Positions 35,091 through 43,963 of a DNA stretch of 64,000 nt are shown piece after piece; the first letter of the stretch is position 1, and the number at the start of each line of letters is the position of its first letter. Where the stretch lies: the NCBI GenBank assembly GCA_012729785.1, contig JAAYCL010000044.1, forward strand, positions 1 to 64,000. Reading direction: 5' to 3'. The translations under genes were made by a program, and so were the position numbers. Source of the DNA: Chlamydiota bacterium. Its GTDB lineage: Bacteria > Auribacterota > Tritonobacteria > UBA1439. Below the pieces are notes generated by a model, which saw only the letters and a program-made list of their open reading frames with translations, was not told where the DNA came from and made no database searches.

Positions 35091-36280
35091 TCCGTCCTTT
35101 CAGTGCAGCGCCTGCATTCCCTCAATAACGCCGCGTACCGGTCCGCGACTGCGGCGACGGCATAGGGACGCGCGGAGAGGCGGGCGCCCTCCGAGAGCCG
35201 GTCGCACAGGGGGCGGTCTCCCCGGAGTCTCTCGACGGCCGTCCTGAGGGCCGCCTCGTCGCCCGGCGGCACGAGGAGGCCGTTCACCCCGTCCGCGACA
35301 AGCTCGCCGAGCCCCCCCGACGCGGCGGCGACGACCGGTTTCCCCGCGGCGAGCGCCTCGAGCACGCCGACCGGCATCCCCTCGGTCCTCACTCCCGCGA
35401 GCACGCGCGAGGGCGCCGCCACTATATCACAGAGGGCGAGCAAATCAAGCCTGCGCGCCCTGTCGACGAACCCCTCGAAGCGCATGTCGACGCCCAGACC
35501 GCGCGCGAGCCGTTCGATTTCCGCGCGGCACGGTCCGTCCCCCGCGGCGACGAGGAGGGTATCGGGGAGCCCCGCGAGCGCCCGCACGAGCAGGTCGAGC
35601 CCTTTGATCTCCACGAACCGCCCGGTGAAGAGGACGACGAATTTCTTGCCGATCCGTTCGCGCGCCCTGAGCGCCGCGCGCCCGCCGCGCGGAGAGAAGA
35701 ACTCCTTGCACACGCCCATCGGGGCGAGGGGGATGTCGGCGGGCGCGCGCCCGAGCGGCGCCGCGATCCGGGAGCGGGTCGCCGCGCTCACCGCGGCGAC
35801 CCGCGTCGTGGTTCCGAACGCCCCCCGGAGGAGGCGGAGCGTCATACCGGGGGGGGCGGAATGGGCTGTGACGAGATGGGGTTTGCCCAGGAGGCGCGCC
35901 GCCGTAGCCCCGGCGAACCCGGCGGGGAAAAGCCAGTGCGACCAGAGGAGGTCGCTCCGCCGCGCTTCCCGGATCGCCGCGGTGATCAAGGTCATGGCGA
36001 ACGGGGGGATGAGGAGGCGACGAAGCGGGTGCAGGCGGAGGTTCTCCTCGATCCCAGCCCCGTAGGCGAGGCGCTGGAGACGGCGGGGGATGCAGTACGT
36101 GAACGGCGTCACGGCGATCCCGGGCTCTTCGGGAAGGCGCCTGGATGCGCGGTCCGCGGGGACCAGGACGGTGAAGGCGAATCCCCGAAAGACGAGCTCC
36201 CGGCAGAGGTCGCGGATGAAGGTGCCGGCGATATCCCCTTCGAAGCGCGGGTAGGAGGAGGTGAGGAGGCAGATGTGCAT
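35087..36280 (-). CDS. GT4-family glycosyltransferase
   Basis: 397 aa. Typical GT-B layout: N-terminal MHICLLTSSYPRFEGDIAGTF, TAHSAPPG, linker KEFFSP, then VVLFTGRFVEIKGLDLLVRA and the donor site TEGMPVGVLEALAAGKPVV, where the glutamates of the EX7E motif are kept. It overlaps the downstream GT4 gene by four bases, and lies 24 bases after the GT2 gene in an apparent operon. It probably transfers a sugar onto the same lipid-linked glycan; sugar identity is unknown. Confidence 0.91.
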   Translation of the reverse strand: MHICLLTSSYPRFEGDIAGTFIRDLCRELVFRGFAFTVLVPADRASRRLPEEPGIAVTPFTYCIPRRLQRLAYGAGIEENLRLHPLRRLLIPPFAMTLITAAIREARRSDLLWSHWLFPAGFAGATAARLLGKPHLVTAHSAPPGMTLRLLRGAFGTTTRVAAVSAATRSRIAAPLGRAPADIPLAPMGVCKEFFSPRGGRAALRARERIGKKFVVLFTGRFVEIKGLDLLVRALAGLPDTLLVAAGDGPCRAEIERLARGLGVDMRFEGFVDRARRLDLLALCDIVAAPSRVLAGVRTEGMPVGVLEALAAGKPVVAAASGGLGELVADGVNGLLVPPGDEAALRTAVERLRGDRPLCDRLSEGARLSARPYAVAAVADRYAALLRECRRCTERTE

Positions 36281-36284
36281 GGGA

Positions 36285-36320
36285 CCTGTCTCGAATTTGA
36301 GATCTCAGATATGAGAATTC
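36285..36320. repeat. Second copy of the GAATTTGAGAT-type repeat
   Basis: GAATTTGAGATCTCAGATATGAGAATTC lies between two minus-strand genes and runs into the 3' end of the GT2 gene, whose last residues (PNSHI) and stop are made of it. It shares GAATTTGAGAT exactly with the uvrB-uvrC gap. Confidence 0.55.
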
Positions 36321-37081
36321 GGTTCCGGGCCCTCTTTTCCGGGCGGGCGGGCGGCCCCCCGGAGGAAGCCGCTCAGCATCCTCCGGACGGCGCACCGAGC
36401 CAGGATAAACGCCATCTTGACGGCGTAGGAGGGGATCCATATCCCGGACGTCTCGTCCGCGTAGACCGCCTTGACCGGCACCTCGACGATTGTAAGGCCG
36501 CGCAGGACGAGTCCGCAGAGCATCTCATTCGGGTACCCGTAGCCGTCGCGGTACGGAAGGTCGGCCAACGCCCGCAGCGCCGCCGGGCCCGCGGCGGTGT
36601 ACCCGCACTGAGAGTCCCGTATCCCCGGGTGCCCCACGGCGAGGCGCGTGAGGGCGCTCAGGAGACGGTTGCCGAACCGCCTCACCGGCGGCATCGGGCG
36701 CGCCAGGATCGGATCGGCGAGGCGGTTCCCCTTGCTGTAGTCGGCCCCGCCCACGGCGACCGGGTCGAGGAGGCGAGGGAGATCGGCCGGGTCCGCCTGC
36801 GCGTCGCCCGGCATCACGACGGCGACGGCGGCTCCGCACTCGATCGCCTTTCGATAGCCGGTCCGGATGGCCGCCCCGACGCCGCGCCGTTTTGCGTGCC
36901 GGACGAGCAGGAGGCGTTTGTCCGCGCGCGCGGCCGCCCGGGCCGCCGTCGCATCGGTCGAGCCGTCGTCCACGACGACGATACGGTCCACGAACGGCGG
37001 CATCCCGCCGACGACCCTCTCGATGAGGCGTTCCTCGTTGTGCGCCGGCACGACCGCCGCGATCCGCATCCCCCGGTACAT
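36305..37081 (-). CDS. GT2 glycosyltransferase, polyprenyl-phosphate sugar synthase type
   Basis: 258 aa. VVPAHNEERLIERVV, VVDDGSTDAT, the metal site MPGDAQADP, and RDSQCGYTAAG follow the DPM1/ALG5-like pattern. It would load a sugar onto a polyprenyl phosphate at the inner membrane face, serving the large GT-C enzymes nearby. The ATG at 37081 lies seven bases after a TATACT box without ribosome binding site; the Met four codons later (37069) is the alternative. It is the first gene of the operon ending at 33242. Confidence 0.88.
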   Translation of the reverse strand: MYRGMRIAAVVPAHNEERLIERVVGGMPPFVDRIVVVDDGSTDATAARAAARADKRLLLVRHAKRRGVGAAIRTGYRKAIECGAAVAVVMPGDAQADPADLPRLLDPVAVGGADYSKGNRLADPILARPMPPVRRFGNRLLSALTRLAVGHPGIRDSQCGYTAAGPAALRALADLPYRDGYGYPNEMLCGLVLRGLTIVEVPVKAVYADETSGIWIPSYAVKMAFILARCAVRRMLSGFLRGAARPPGKEGPEPNSHI

Positions 37082-37088
37082 GGGGGGC

Positions 37089-37097
37089 AGTATAGCA
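37089..37097 (-). promoter_or_regulatory. Extended -10 promoter of the 37081-33242 operon, predicted leaderless
   Basis: On the minus strand TGC-TATACT, followed by seven bases (GCCCCCC) and the ATG. No -35 match and no Shine-Dalgarno sequence. Confidence 0.65.
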
Positions 37098-37252
37098 CAA
37101 GGCGGCCGCGCAGCCGTGCCGGTCAGGTCTCCGGTTGCTTCGGTGTGCCGGTCCTATGGGACCTATGGGAAGAGCGGCGGTGCCCGACGAAGGCCGGGCG
37201 GCCACCCGATACGTCTCGAACCGTTTTTCGGCTTCCGCGTCGTCGGCGGGTG

Positions 37253-37261
37253 TGCGATAAT
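37253..37261 (+). promoter_or_regulatory. Extended -10 promoter of the Agl23-like gene
   Basis: TGC-GATAAT about 38 bases before the ATG at 37300, which has a clear GGAGGAG site. The -35 position reads TTCCGC, a weak match. Confidence 0.5.
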
Positions 37262-37299
37262 CCGGCACCTGGACGCATTCGCCTATAGCGGAGGAGCAG

Positions 37300-40152
37300 A
37301 TGAGTCGCCCGGCCCCCGTCGAACAGAGCCCCGCCCCCGAGAAAGGGTACGTGACGATACGCCTGGACTGGTTCCGCGTCGTATTCGCCGCGATACTCGC
37401 CTTTACCGTCGTGACCCGTTTTTACGGCCTCTCCCTGAAACCGTTTCACCACGACGAGAGCCTCTACGCGACCTACTCCTGGTACCTGTTCGAGGGGAGG
37501 GGGTACAAGTACGACCCGATGATGCACGGCCCCTTCATGTTCTACCTCGACGCCCTCCTCTTCACCCTCTTCGGGGTCGGGGACTTCGTCGCCCGGATGG
37601 GCGCGGCGCTCTTCGGTGTGGGGCTCGTCTGGTGCGCCTGGCTGTTCCGAAAAGAGCTCGGGAAGGCGGGCGCCCTCTCGGCGGCCGCGCTCTTCGCGGT
37701 CTCCCCGACGTTCATGTACTTCTCCCGCTTCTTCCGCGAGGATGTCTTCGTCGCCTTCTGGGCCCTCCTCTCCGTGGGGCTCTTCGTGAATCGACTGCGT
37801 GCCGGCTCGAGGGGGTGGCTCTACGGGGCCTCGGCGGCCTTCTCCCTGATGTTCTGCGTCAAGGAGAACTCGTACATGTTCCTGGCCATCTTCGTTTCGT
37901 TCTGGGCTTTCATGCTCCTCTTCGAACGGTGCTTCGGGCGCGCCGCCCTCCCGGGAACGCCGTGCGCCGCGGGGGGGGGGCGCCGCCTCCTCGGCCTCCT
38001 CGACACCGTCGTGGCGCTCGGCATCTTCTTCGCGATCTTCTATCTGTTCTTCACCTCCTTTTTCCGCAACCCGCCCGGCTTCATCGACGGCCTCTACCGG
38101 AAGTCGCTCGGCTACTGGATGCACCAGGACAAGATCCAGCGCATCAAGGGCCCGTTCACCTACTTCTGCCCGATCGCCGCGACCTACGAGCTCCCCCTGC
38201 TGGCCGTCCTCTTCGCCGGCGTCGTCGCCACCCTCAGGCGCCATCGTCTCTCCCTCGCCGTCATGGCCGGTTCGAGCGCCGTCGCCCTTCCGCTGATGTG
38301 CCTCTGGAACCGGCCCCTGCCGGTCGCGTGGGACACGCTGTTCCACATGACGAGCACGCTCCACGTCGTCTTCGCCCTCTACGTGTTCGCCCTCGGGATG
38401 GCGGCCACCTGCACCTGCCTTCGGGAGGGGAGGCGCTTCGCCGCCTTCGTCTCCTACTGGAGCTGGACCAGCCTCCTGCTCTACTCGTACGCGGGGGAGA
38501 AGGTCCCCTGGCTCCTGATGCACGTGCTGATGCCGATGGTGCTCTGGGCGGGCGTCTTGTTGGGCGACTTCTTCGCCTCGGAGCGGTTCCGGCGGAACAC
38601 GAACGCGTACGCGGCGCTCCTCGGGGTCGGGCTCCTCCTCTTCCTGCAGGCCTCGCTCCGGCTCTGCTTCGTCAACGAGGCCAACCCGGTCGAGTGCATG
38701 GTCTACACCCAGACCTCCACGGACATCCAGAAGACGCTGCGGATCATCAACGCCCTCGCCGAGGAGACCGGGAAGGGGCTGCAGCTCCCGATCGGCATCC
38801 AGGGCGAGTCCACCTGGCCGTACACCTGGTACCTCCGCGACTACAAGGACTGGTTCCATCCGGGAACCTTCACCGCGCCGAGCAAGATGGTCGTGGCGGT
38901 GGACTGGGACAAGCGCCGGGACTTCAGCGCGGTCCTCGAGCCGCACTACCGGGAGACGCGGATGAAGCTCAGGGAGTGGTGGGTGCCGAGCCCGCTGGGC
39001 TCCCTGAAGAGCCCCGGGCCGGGGTGGGCCGAGCGCGTCTTCGGCCGGCGGCCGTTCTCGGTCTTCATCGCGGACTCCTCCCACCGGCTCCGGGCGCTGC
39101 TGCGGTACTACTTCAGCCGGCAGGTCTGGAGCGTCCTCGGCTCGCAGGATATCGCCTTCTACGTGCGGCGGGACCTCCTCGGCGAGGCGCCCGGCCCCGT
39201 TTCCGCCGCGGAGGCGCCGCAGGCGCCCGCGGTGGCCAAGGAGTATGCGGTGATCGGGACGACGTCCCCCGACGCCGTCTTCGGTGAGCGGGGAAGCGCC
39301 GCGGGCCGCTTCGACGAGCCTCGTGGCATCTGGGCGGACGCAACCGGTGCCATCTACGTCGCCGACACCAAGAATCACCGCTGGCAGAAGCTCGACGCGC
39401 AGGGGAAGCCCCTCCTCACGGTCGGGAAGCCGGGGAGCGGCCCCGCGGAGTTCAAGGAGCCGATGGGGATCGCCGTCGACGGCGACGGATTCGTCTACGT
39501 CGCCGACACCTGGAATCACCGCATCCAGAAGTTCGACCGGGAGGGGAGATTCGTCAAGGAGTGGGGCGGCGGCGCGGGCGGCTTCTGGGCTCCGAAAGGC
39601 ATGGCGTTCGACCGGGAGGGGAACCTGTACGTGGTCGATACGGGGCGGCACCGGGTCCAGAAGTTCACGTCCGGCGGCTCCTACCTGCTGCACTGGGGTG
39701 ACCAGGGGGAGGGGCCGGGAGAGTTCAGGGAACCGGTGGGGATCGTCGTGGTTTCAGGCGAAGCCGCCGCGGCGGCCGGCGACGATACGAAACAAACGCC
39801 CGGGGATGCGGTCCTGGTCGCCGATACCGCCAACAAGCGCGTGCAGAGATTCGACACGAAGGGGAGGTTCCTCGGGCAGTTCCGCGTCCTCGGGTGGGAG
39901 GAGTACTACACCGAGCCGTTCGCCGCGGCGGACTCCGCGGGAAGAATCTGGCTCACCGACAGCCGGAACAACCGCATCCAGATCTTCAGCCCCGACGGGG
40001 TGCTCCAGGCCCTCTGGTCGGCGAAGGGGTTCAAGCCGGGCGACTTCAACGTCCCGACCGGCATCTTCATCGCCGACGGACGCGTCTACGTCAGCGATAC
40101 CCACAACCACCGCGTGCAGGTGTTCGCCGAGAAACGGGTCTGCCGGAGGTAG
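37300..40152 (+). CDS. Agl23/TIGR03663-like membrane glycosyltransferase fused to an NHL propeller
   Basis: 950 aa. Residues 25-600 match the TIGR03663 pattern: FHHDESLYATYSWYLFEGRG, KYDPMMHGPFMFYLDALLF, MYFSRFFREDVFV and the later YSYAGEKVPWLLMH. The family is called flippase-associated Agl23 in archaea and looks like GT39. Residues about 650-950 are six NHL repeats (EPRGIWAD, VYVADTWNHRIQKF and others). One inter-blade loop carries an Ala-rich insert with a G10 run elsewhere in the gene (37971-37980). GGAGGAG precedes the ATG. The fusion parallels the giant gene at 18761. Confidence 0.86.
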   Translation: MSRPAPVEQSPAPEKGYVTIRLDWFRVVFAAILAFTVVTRFYGLSLKPFHHDESLYATYSWYLFEGRGYKYDPMMHGPFMFYLDALLFTLFGVGDFVARMGAALFGVGLVWCAWLFRKELGKAGALSAAALFAVSPTFMYFSRFFREDVFVAFWALLSVGLFVNRLRAGSRGWLYGASAAFSLMFCVKENSYMFLAIFVSFWAFMLLFERCFGRAALPGTPCAAGGGRRLLGLLDTVVALGIFFAIFYLFFTSFFRNPPGFIDGLYRKSLGYWMHQDKIQRIKGPFTYFCPIAATYELPLLAVLFAGVVATLRRHRLSLAVMAGSSAVALPLMCLWNRPLPVAWDTLFHMTSTLHVVFALYVFALGMAATCTCLREGRRFAAFVSYWSWTSLLLYSYAGEKVPWLLMHVLMPMVLWAGVLLGDFFASERFRRNTNAYAALLGVGLLLFLQASLRLCFVNEANPVECMVYTQTSTDIQKTLRIINALAEETGKGLQLPIGIQGESTWPYTWYLRDYKDWFHPGTFTAPSKMVVAVDWDKRRDFSAVLEPHYRETRMKLREWWVPSPLGSLKSPGPGWAERVFGRRPFSVFIADSSHRLRALLRYYFSRQVWSVLGSQDIAFYVRRDLLGEAPGPVSAAEAPQAPAVAKEYAVIGTTSPDAVFGERGSAAGRFDEPRGIWADATGAIYVADTKNHRWQKLDAQGKPLLTVGKPGSGPAEFKEPMGIAVDGDGFVYVADTWNHRIQKFDREGRFVKEWGGGAGGFWAPKGMAFDREGNLYVVDTGRHRVQKFTSGGSYLLHWGDQGEGPGEFREPVGIVVVSGEAAAAAGDDTKQTPGDAVLVADTANKRVQRFDTKGRFLGQFRVLGWEEYYTEPFAAADSAGRIWLTDSRNNRIQIFSPDGVLQALWSAKGFKPGDFNVPTGIFIADGRVYVSDTHNHRVQVFAEKRVCRR
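37971..37980 (+). repeat. G10 homopolymer inside a coding region
   Basis: Encodes Ala-Gly-Gly-Gly at residues 224-227 of the Agl23-like protein, in a loop between helices. A one-base slip would truncate the protein early. Confidence 0.8.
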
Positions 40153-40226
40153 GAGCGCCGCGCCCGTTTCCGCCGGCGAACGCGCAGCGCGGCGGGGCCC
40201 CTCCGGCCCGAAGGCGGATCGAAACC

Positions 40227-41978
40227 ATGACCGTAGTGCGCACCGTCGTTTTGGCGCAGCCGCCGCTCCCGGCGAACGAGCGACACAAGCGGGTGCTCCC
40301 CCTGGGGCTCGCCTACCTGGCCGCCTACGCCCGCGATCGAATCCCCGGGCTGCGCGTGCGGATCGTCGACGGCCAGGCGTGCAAGCTCACCGTCCCCCAG
40401 ATCGCCGAGCAGGTGCGGGCGGAGGATCCTGGGGTTGTCGGCATCACCTACTGGACCTGCCAGGCCCCCGCGGCGCACCTCCTCTCCCGGTTGCTCCGCG
40501 AGACGGCGCCGGGCGCCGCGATCGTGCACGGGGGGATCCATCCGACCATCTATCCCTCCGCGGCGCTCGAGACGGCGGACTACTGCATCATGCACGAGGG
40601 AGAGGAGACGTTCGTAGAGCTCCTCCGTCTGCTCGCCGGGGAGGGGCGGGGGCCTGAGGGGATCGCGGGCCTCGCCTGGAGGGACGGCCGGGAGCCGCGC
40701 GTCAACCCGCCGCGGCCGTTCATCGCCGACCTCGACGCGCTCCCGTTCCCCGCGTGGGATCTCCTGCCGATGGACCGGTACGACTCGCCGCTCCACGTTG
40801 TCGGCGGCCGGCGGCTCCCCATCGTCGGTTCCCGAGGCTGCCCCTACGGCTGCACCTACTGCGGCTCCCCCTTGATGTGGGGCCGCCGCGTCAGGTGGCG
40901 CAGCCCGGAAAACATCCTCGCCGAGATGAAGGCCGCGATCGCCGCGCTCGGCCTCACGCAGTTCCATTTCTGGGACGACAACCTGATGCTCGACCGCCGC
41001 CATGTCGAGCGGCTCTGCCGTCTGATCATCGAGGAGCGGCTCGCCGTGCGGTGGACCGGTCTGACGCGCGCCTCCCATATCGCGCGCAACGGGGATCTGA
41101 TGGGACTCCTGAAACAGGCAGGGTGCATCGGCCTGGAGGTGGGGATCGAGAGCGCGAACCCGGAGACGTTCTCGCAGATCGACAAAGACGAGGATTTGCA
41201 GGTCATCAGGGAGGTGGCGCACCTCCACAAGGCGCACGGGATGTCCCCCCTCTTCACCTACATGGCGTGCAACCCGGGGGAGACGATCTCCGGGTATTAC
41301 GCCCAGGCGCGGTTCATCGACGAGCTTGTCGCGGGGCTCCCGTGGTACGCGCACTTTCACCCGATGCCCTTCCCGCTCTACACGGGGCAGTTCGCGACCC
41401 CCCATATGGGGACGAAGCTCCACGACGAGGCGCCGAAGCTCGGGATGGTGCTGGCGGAGCGGCTCGAGGAGTACCACCACCATCGGATCAACTTCGTGCC
41501 GAACTCGCTCCTCGACGACATACCCGCCCGCAACATCCGGGCGCTCGACCTGTACCAGTACCGGCTCTGCCGTTACGCCCTCTGGTACTCCTTCTGGGAC
41601 GACTTCAACGCGGCGGTGCCCCGGGACCGGCAGCGGGAGACGCTGGCGCGGTACCGGGATTTTCTCTCCTTTTTCTGGAGACTGTGCGACGGCAGGAATA
41701 CCATCCGCCAAATCGCCGCCGCCGCCGGCCGCAGGGCGGGCGTGGAACCGCGGCAGGCGGTGCGGTTCGCCGCTTTTACGGCGCTCATCCTCGGGCAGAC
41801 CGGGGTGATCGTTTCGGCGATCCACGACGCGGGGAGGAGACGGCCGGTGGTTGCGGTGGCGACGCCGGCCCAGGTCGAGGGCTGCCTCACGCCGGCCGGG
41901 GGCGAGATGCCGCCCCCGTCCGCCGCGCGCCGGGTCGCCGACGAGGCCGTACGGCTCCTGCGGCGGTTTCTCGGATAG
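40227..41978 (+). CDS. B12-binding-type radical SAM enzyme
   Basis: 583 aa from the ATG at 40227. Residues 1-165 form the cobalamin-binding-like domain (LPLGLAYLAAYARD, GGIHPTIYPSAALE, MHEGEETFVELL). The Fe-S motif is SRGCPYGCTYCGSPL near residues 200-214. GLEVGIESANPETF and LFTYMACNPGETI follow. The 150-residue C-terminal tail (from about 420) has no family I know. It starts 74 bases after the Agl23-like gene. Reaction unknown; methylation of a glycan or lipid is a guess from context. Confidence 0.87.
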   Translation: MTVVRTVVLAQPPLPANERHKRVLPLGLAYLAAYARDRIPGLRVRIVDGQACKLTVPQIAEQVRAEDPGVVGITYWTCQAPAAHLLSRLLRETAPGAAIVHGGIHPTIYPSAALETADYCIMHEGEETFVELLRLLAGEGRGPEGIAGLAWRDGREPRVNPPRPFIADLDALPFPAWDLLPMDRYDSPLHVVGGRRLPIVGSRGCPYGCTYCGSPLMWGRRVRWRSPENILAEMKAAIAALGLTQFHFWDDNLMLDRRHVERLCRLIIEERLAVRWTGLTRASHIARNGDLMGLLKQAGCIGLEVGIESANPETFSQIDKDEDLQVIREVAHLHKAHGMSPLFTYMACNPGETISGYYAQARFIDELVAGLPWYAHFHPMPFPLYTGQFATPHMGTKLHDEAPKLGMVLAERLEEYHHHRINFVPNSLLDDIPARNIRALDLYQYRLCRYALWYSFWDDFNAAVPRDRQRETLARYRDFLSFFWRLCDGRNTIRQIAAAAGRRAGVEPRQAVRFAAFTALILGQTGVIVSAIHDAGRRRPVVAVATPAQVEGCLTPAGGEMPPPSAARRVADEAVRLLRRFLG

Positions 41979-42003
41979 GAATCGGGACAGAAGGGGGGGC
42001 GGG

Positions 42004-43035
42004 GTGGCGTCCTTGAAGAAGCTCTATCAGTACCACACCTATCGGGGGGCCTTCCAGCTCGTCAGGATGCTCGCGCCTGGATGCGGGGCGGAGCGCGGAG
42101 TGTGCACCGCAGGCCGCCCCCCCGACGGCGTATCGCCCTCCCGCGATTACCGCGCGATGCTTGTGCGCCTTATGCGGTTCAACCTCGCCTACGGGGCTGA
42201 GCGCCTCCAGCCCATCCACTACGTGCGGTATATCGAATACGCCCTCGCCGGGGCCCTCGCGGACATAGGGGAGGGGATGCGCGTGCTCGACGTGGGGAGC
42301 GGGGGATCGCTTCTCCCCGCTTTTCTGCTCTCCCTCGGGGCGACGGTGTACAGCACCGATATCGACGCCGGCGTGCGGTTTCAACCGAAGATATGCCGCC
42401 TCAACAAGTTGCTCCGGGAGAGGGATCTCGAGAGGCTGCGGGTCGAGATCAGGGACATGCGACGCACCGGCTATCCCGAAGGGTATTTCGACAGGGTGAT
42501 ACTGCTCTCGATGGTGGAGCATATCCACTACGGCGACGATTCCGTCGCGATGAAGGAAGCCGCGCGCATCCTCAAGCCCGGGGGAAAAATCTTTCTCACC
42601 TTCGATGTCGCACGGGACGCCCACGAGCTCATCTACCAGGGGCGCTACTATTATGGCTTCACCATGGACGACATCAGGGGGATACAGGACGAGGTGCGCA
42701 AGGATCCGTCGCGCCGCCTCCAGGAGGATTTCATTACGCTCAAGGAGGGATACAACCCAGGCTACACGCGCTTCTACAACGAACGCACGATGATGGAATC
42801 CCTCGTCGCCCCGTCGGGTCTGGAGCTCGTCGAACACGGTTATTTCGGGGACCACACCTTCGTGATCAGGGCCTTTTTCGACAGGAGGGGGATCGTCGAG
42901 TATCTCCACTGGATCCAGCCGATCCTCGCGTTGCTCATCTACCGAAGATACGCCGGTGCGAACGAGCTGAGCGAGAAGCCGGGCGCAATCGGGTACTGTG
43001 TCCTGCAAAAGCCGTCCGCGCCCCCCGGGGCATAG
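42004..43035 (+). CDS. SAM-dependent methyltransferase
   Basis: 343 aa from a GTG preceded by a G-rich ribosome binding site. The Rossmann core is MRVLDVGSGGSLLPAFLLSLG near residues 93-113, then STDIDAG, FDRVILLSMVEHIHYGDD and RILKPGGKIFLTFDV: a type-11-like methyltransferase. Residues 1-85 form a helical extension without a known family. It follows a radical SAM gene by 25 bases and precedes the Wzm/Wzt exporter genes. Wzt-type systems often end the chain with a methyl group, which makes this a candidate chain terminator, by analogy only. Confidence 0.82.
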   Translation: MASLKKLYQYHTYRGAFQLVRMLAPGCGAERGVCTAGRPPDGVSPSRDYRAMLVRLMRFNLAYGAERLQPIHYVRYIEYALAGALADIGEGMRVLDVGSGGSLLPAFLLSLGATVYSTDIDAGVRFQPKICRLNKLLRERDLERLRVEIRDMRRTGYPEGYFDRVILLSMVEHIHYGDDSVAMKEAARILKPGGKIFLTFDVARDAHELIYQGRYYYGFTMDDIRGIQDEVRKDPSRRLQEDFITLKEGYNPGYTRFYNERTMMESLVAPSGLELVEHGYFGDHTFVIRAFFDRRGIVEYLHWIQPILALLIYRRYAGANELSEKPGAIGYCVLQKPSAPPGA

Positions 43036-43052
43036 AGAACGCTCCACGCCTG

Positions 43053-43061
43053 TGCTATACT
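43053..43061 (+). promoter_or_regulatory. Extended -10 promoter of the ABC exporter operon
   Basis: TGC-TATACT, with TAGAGA 17 bases upstream as a weak -35. It lies about 37 bases before the permease start, leaving room for the AAGGGGG site. Confidence 0.55.
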
Positions 43062-43098
43062 GTGATCCTGTGTTCCCTGGGTACGTCGACAAGGGGGA

Positions 43099-43959
43099 AT
43101 GTGCGTGAGGGCGCTCTCGCGGCTGAAGTCCCTGTGCACCGTGCACCGGGAACTGCTCTTCCACCTGGCGTTGAAGAACCTGAAGGTGCAGTACAAGTAC
43201 GCCTTCCTCGGATTCCTCTGGGCGTTCTTCGTGCCGCTCTGCATGGCGCTGGTCTTCTGGTTCCTCTTCGCCTTCCTCTGGCAGCGGCCGATACCGCCCC
43301 TCTCCATCGTGACGGCCCTCTTCGTCTGGCAGTTCGTCAATATGAGCATCGCGAGCTCCACGACCTCCATCATCGACAACGCGGGCCTGCTCAAGAAGGT
43401 CTACATCCCGCGGGAGATCGTCCCCCTTTCGATCGTGCTGTCGAACTTCATCAACTTCCTCCTGTCGCTCGTGGTGCTGGTCGTGCTGGTCCTGATCTAC
43501 ACCACCTTCAAGGCGGGTCACCCGATCCTCCCCGTACAGATCCTTTTGCTCCCCCCGCTGGTCGTGGTGACGTTCCTGATGACGTCGGGGTTCGTGCTGA
43601 TCACCTCGTCCCTCCAGGTGCTCTACCGGGACGTGAAGTACATCGTGGAGATCGCCCTCCTGATCATCTTCTATCTTTCCGGCGCCTTCTACGAGGTGGA
43701 CCTGATCGCCGCCGGCGCCGCCAGGAAAGGGATTCCGTGGCTCGTGCACCTGTTCATGTTGAACCCGATCTACGACCTGTTCGCGATGTACCGGATCGTC
43801 CTTCTTCCCTCCGCCATCTCGGAGATGACGGTGGACATCTCGCGGTACTACCCGGTCTGGCTTGTGGTCTCCCAGACCGTCGTGTTCAGCGTTCTCCTCT
43901 TCGTCGCCGCCTACCGGATGTTTCTGCGGAGGGAAGTCGACCTGGTCGACCTGATTTGA
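43099..43959 (+). CDS. ABC-2 type polysaccharide export permease (Wzm-like)
   Basis: 286 aa with six helices and the ABC2 membrane layout of TagG/KpsM/Wzm: a cytosolic amphipathic start (HLALKNLKVQYKYAFLGFLW), then IDNAGLLKKVYIPREIVPL and YRDVKYIVEIALLIIFYLSGAFY. It exports lipid-linked polysaccharide with the ATPase encoded four bases downstream. The AAGGGGG site is very close to the ATG at 43099; the GTG at 43105 has better spacing and may be the true start. Confidence 0.9.
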   Translation: MCVRALSRLKSLCTVHRELLFHLALKNLKVQYKYAFLGFLWAFFVPLCMALVFWFLFAFLWQRPIPPLSIVTALFVWQFVNMSIASSTTSIIDNAGLLKKVYIPREIVPLSIVLSNFINFLLSLVVLVVLVLIYTTFKAGHPILPVQILLLPPLVVVTFLMTSGFVLITSSLQVLYRDVKYIVEIALLIIFYLSGAFYEVDLIAAGAARKGIPWLVHLFMLNPIYDLFAMYRIVLLPSAISEMTVDISRYYPVWLVVSQTVVFSVLLFVAAYRMFLRREVDLVDLI

Positions 43960-43963
43960 CCCC

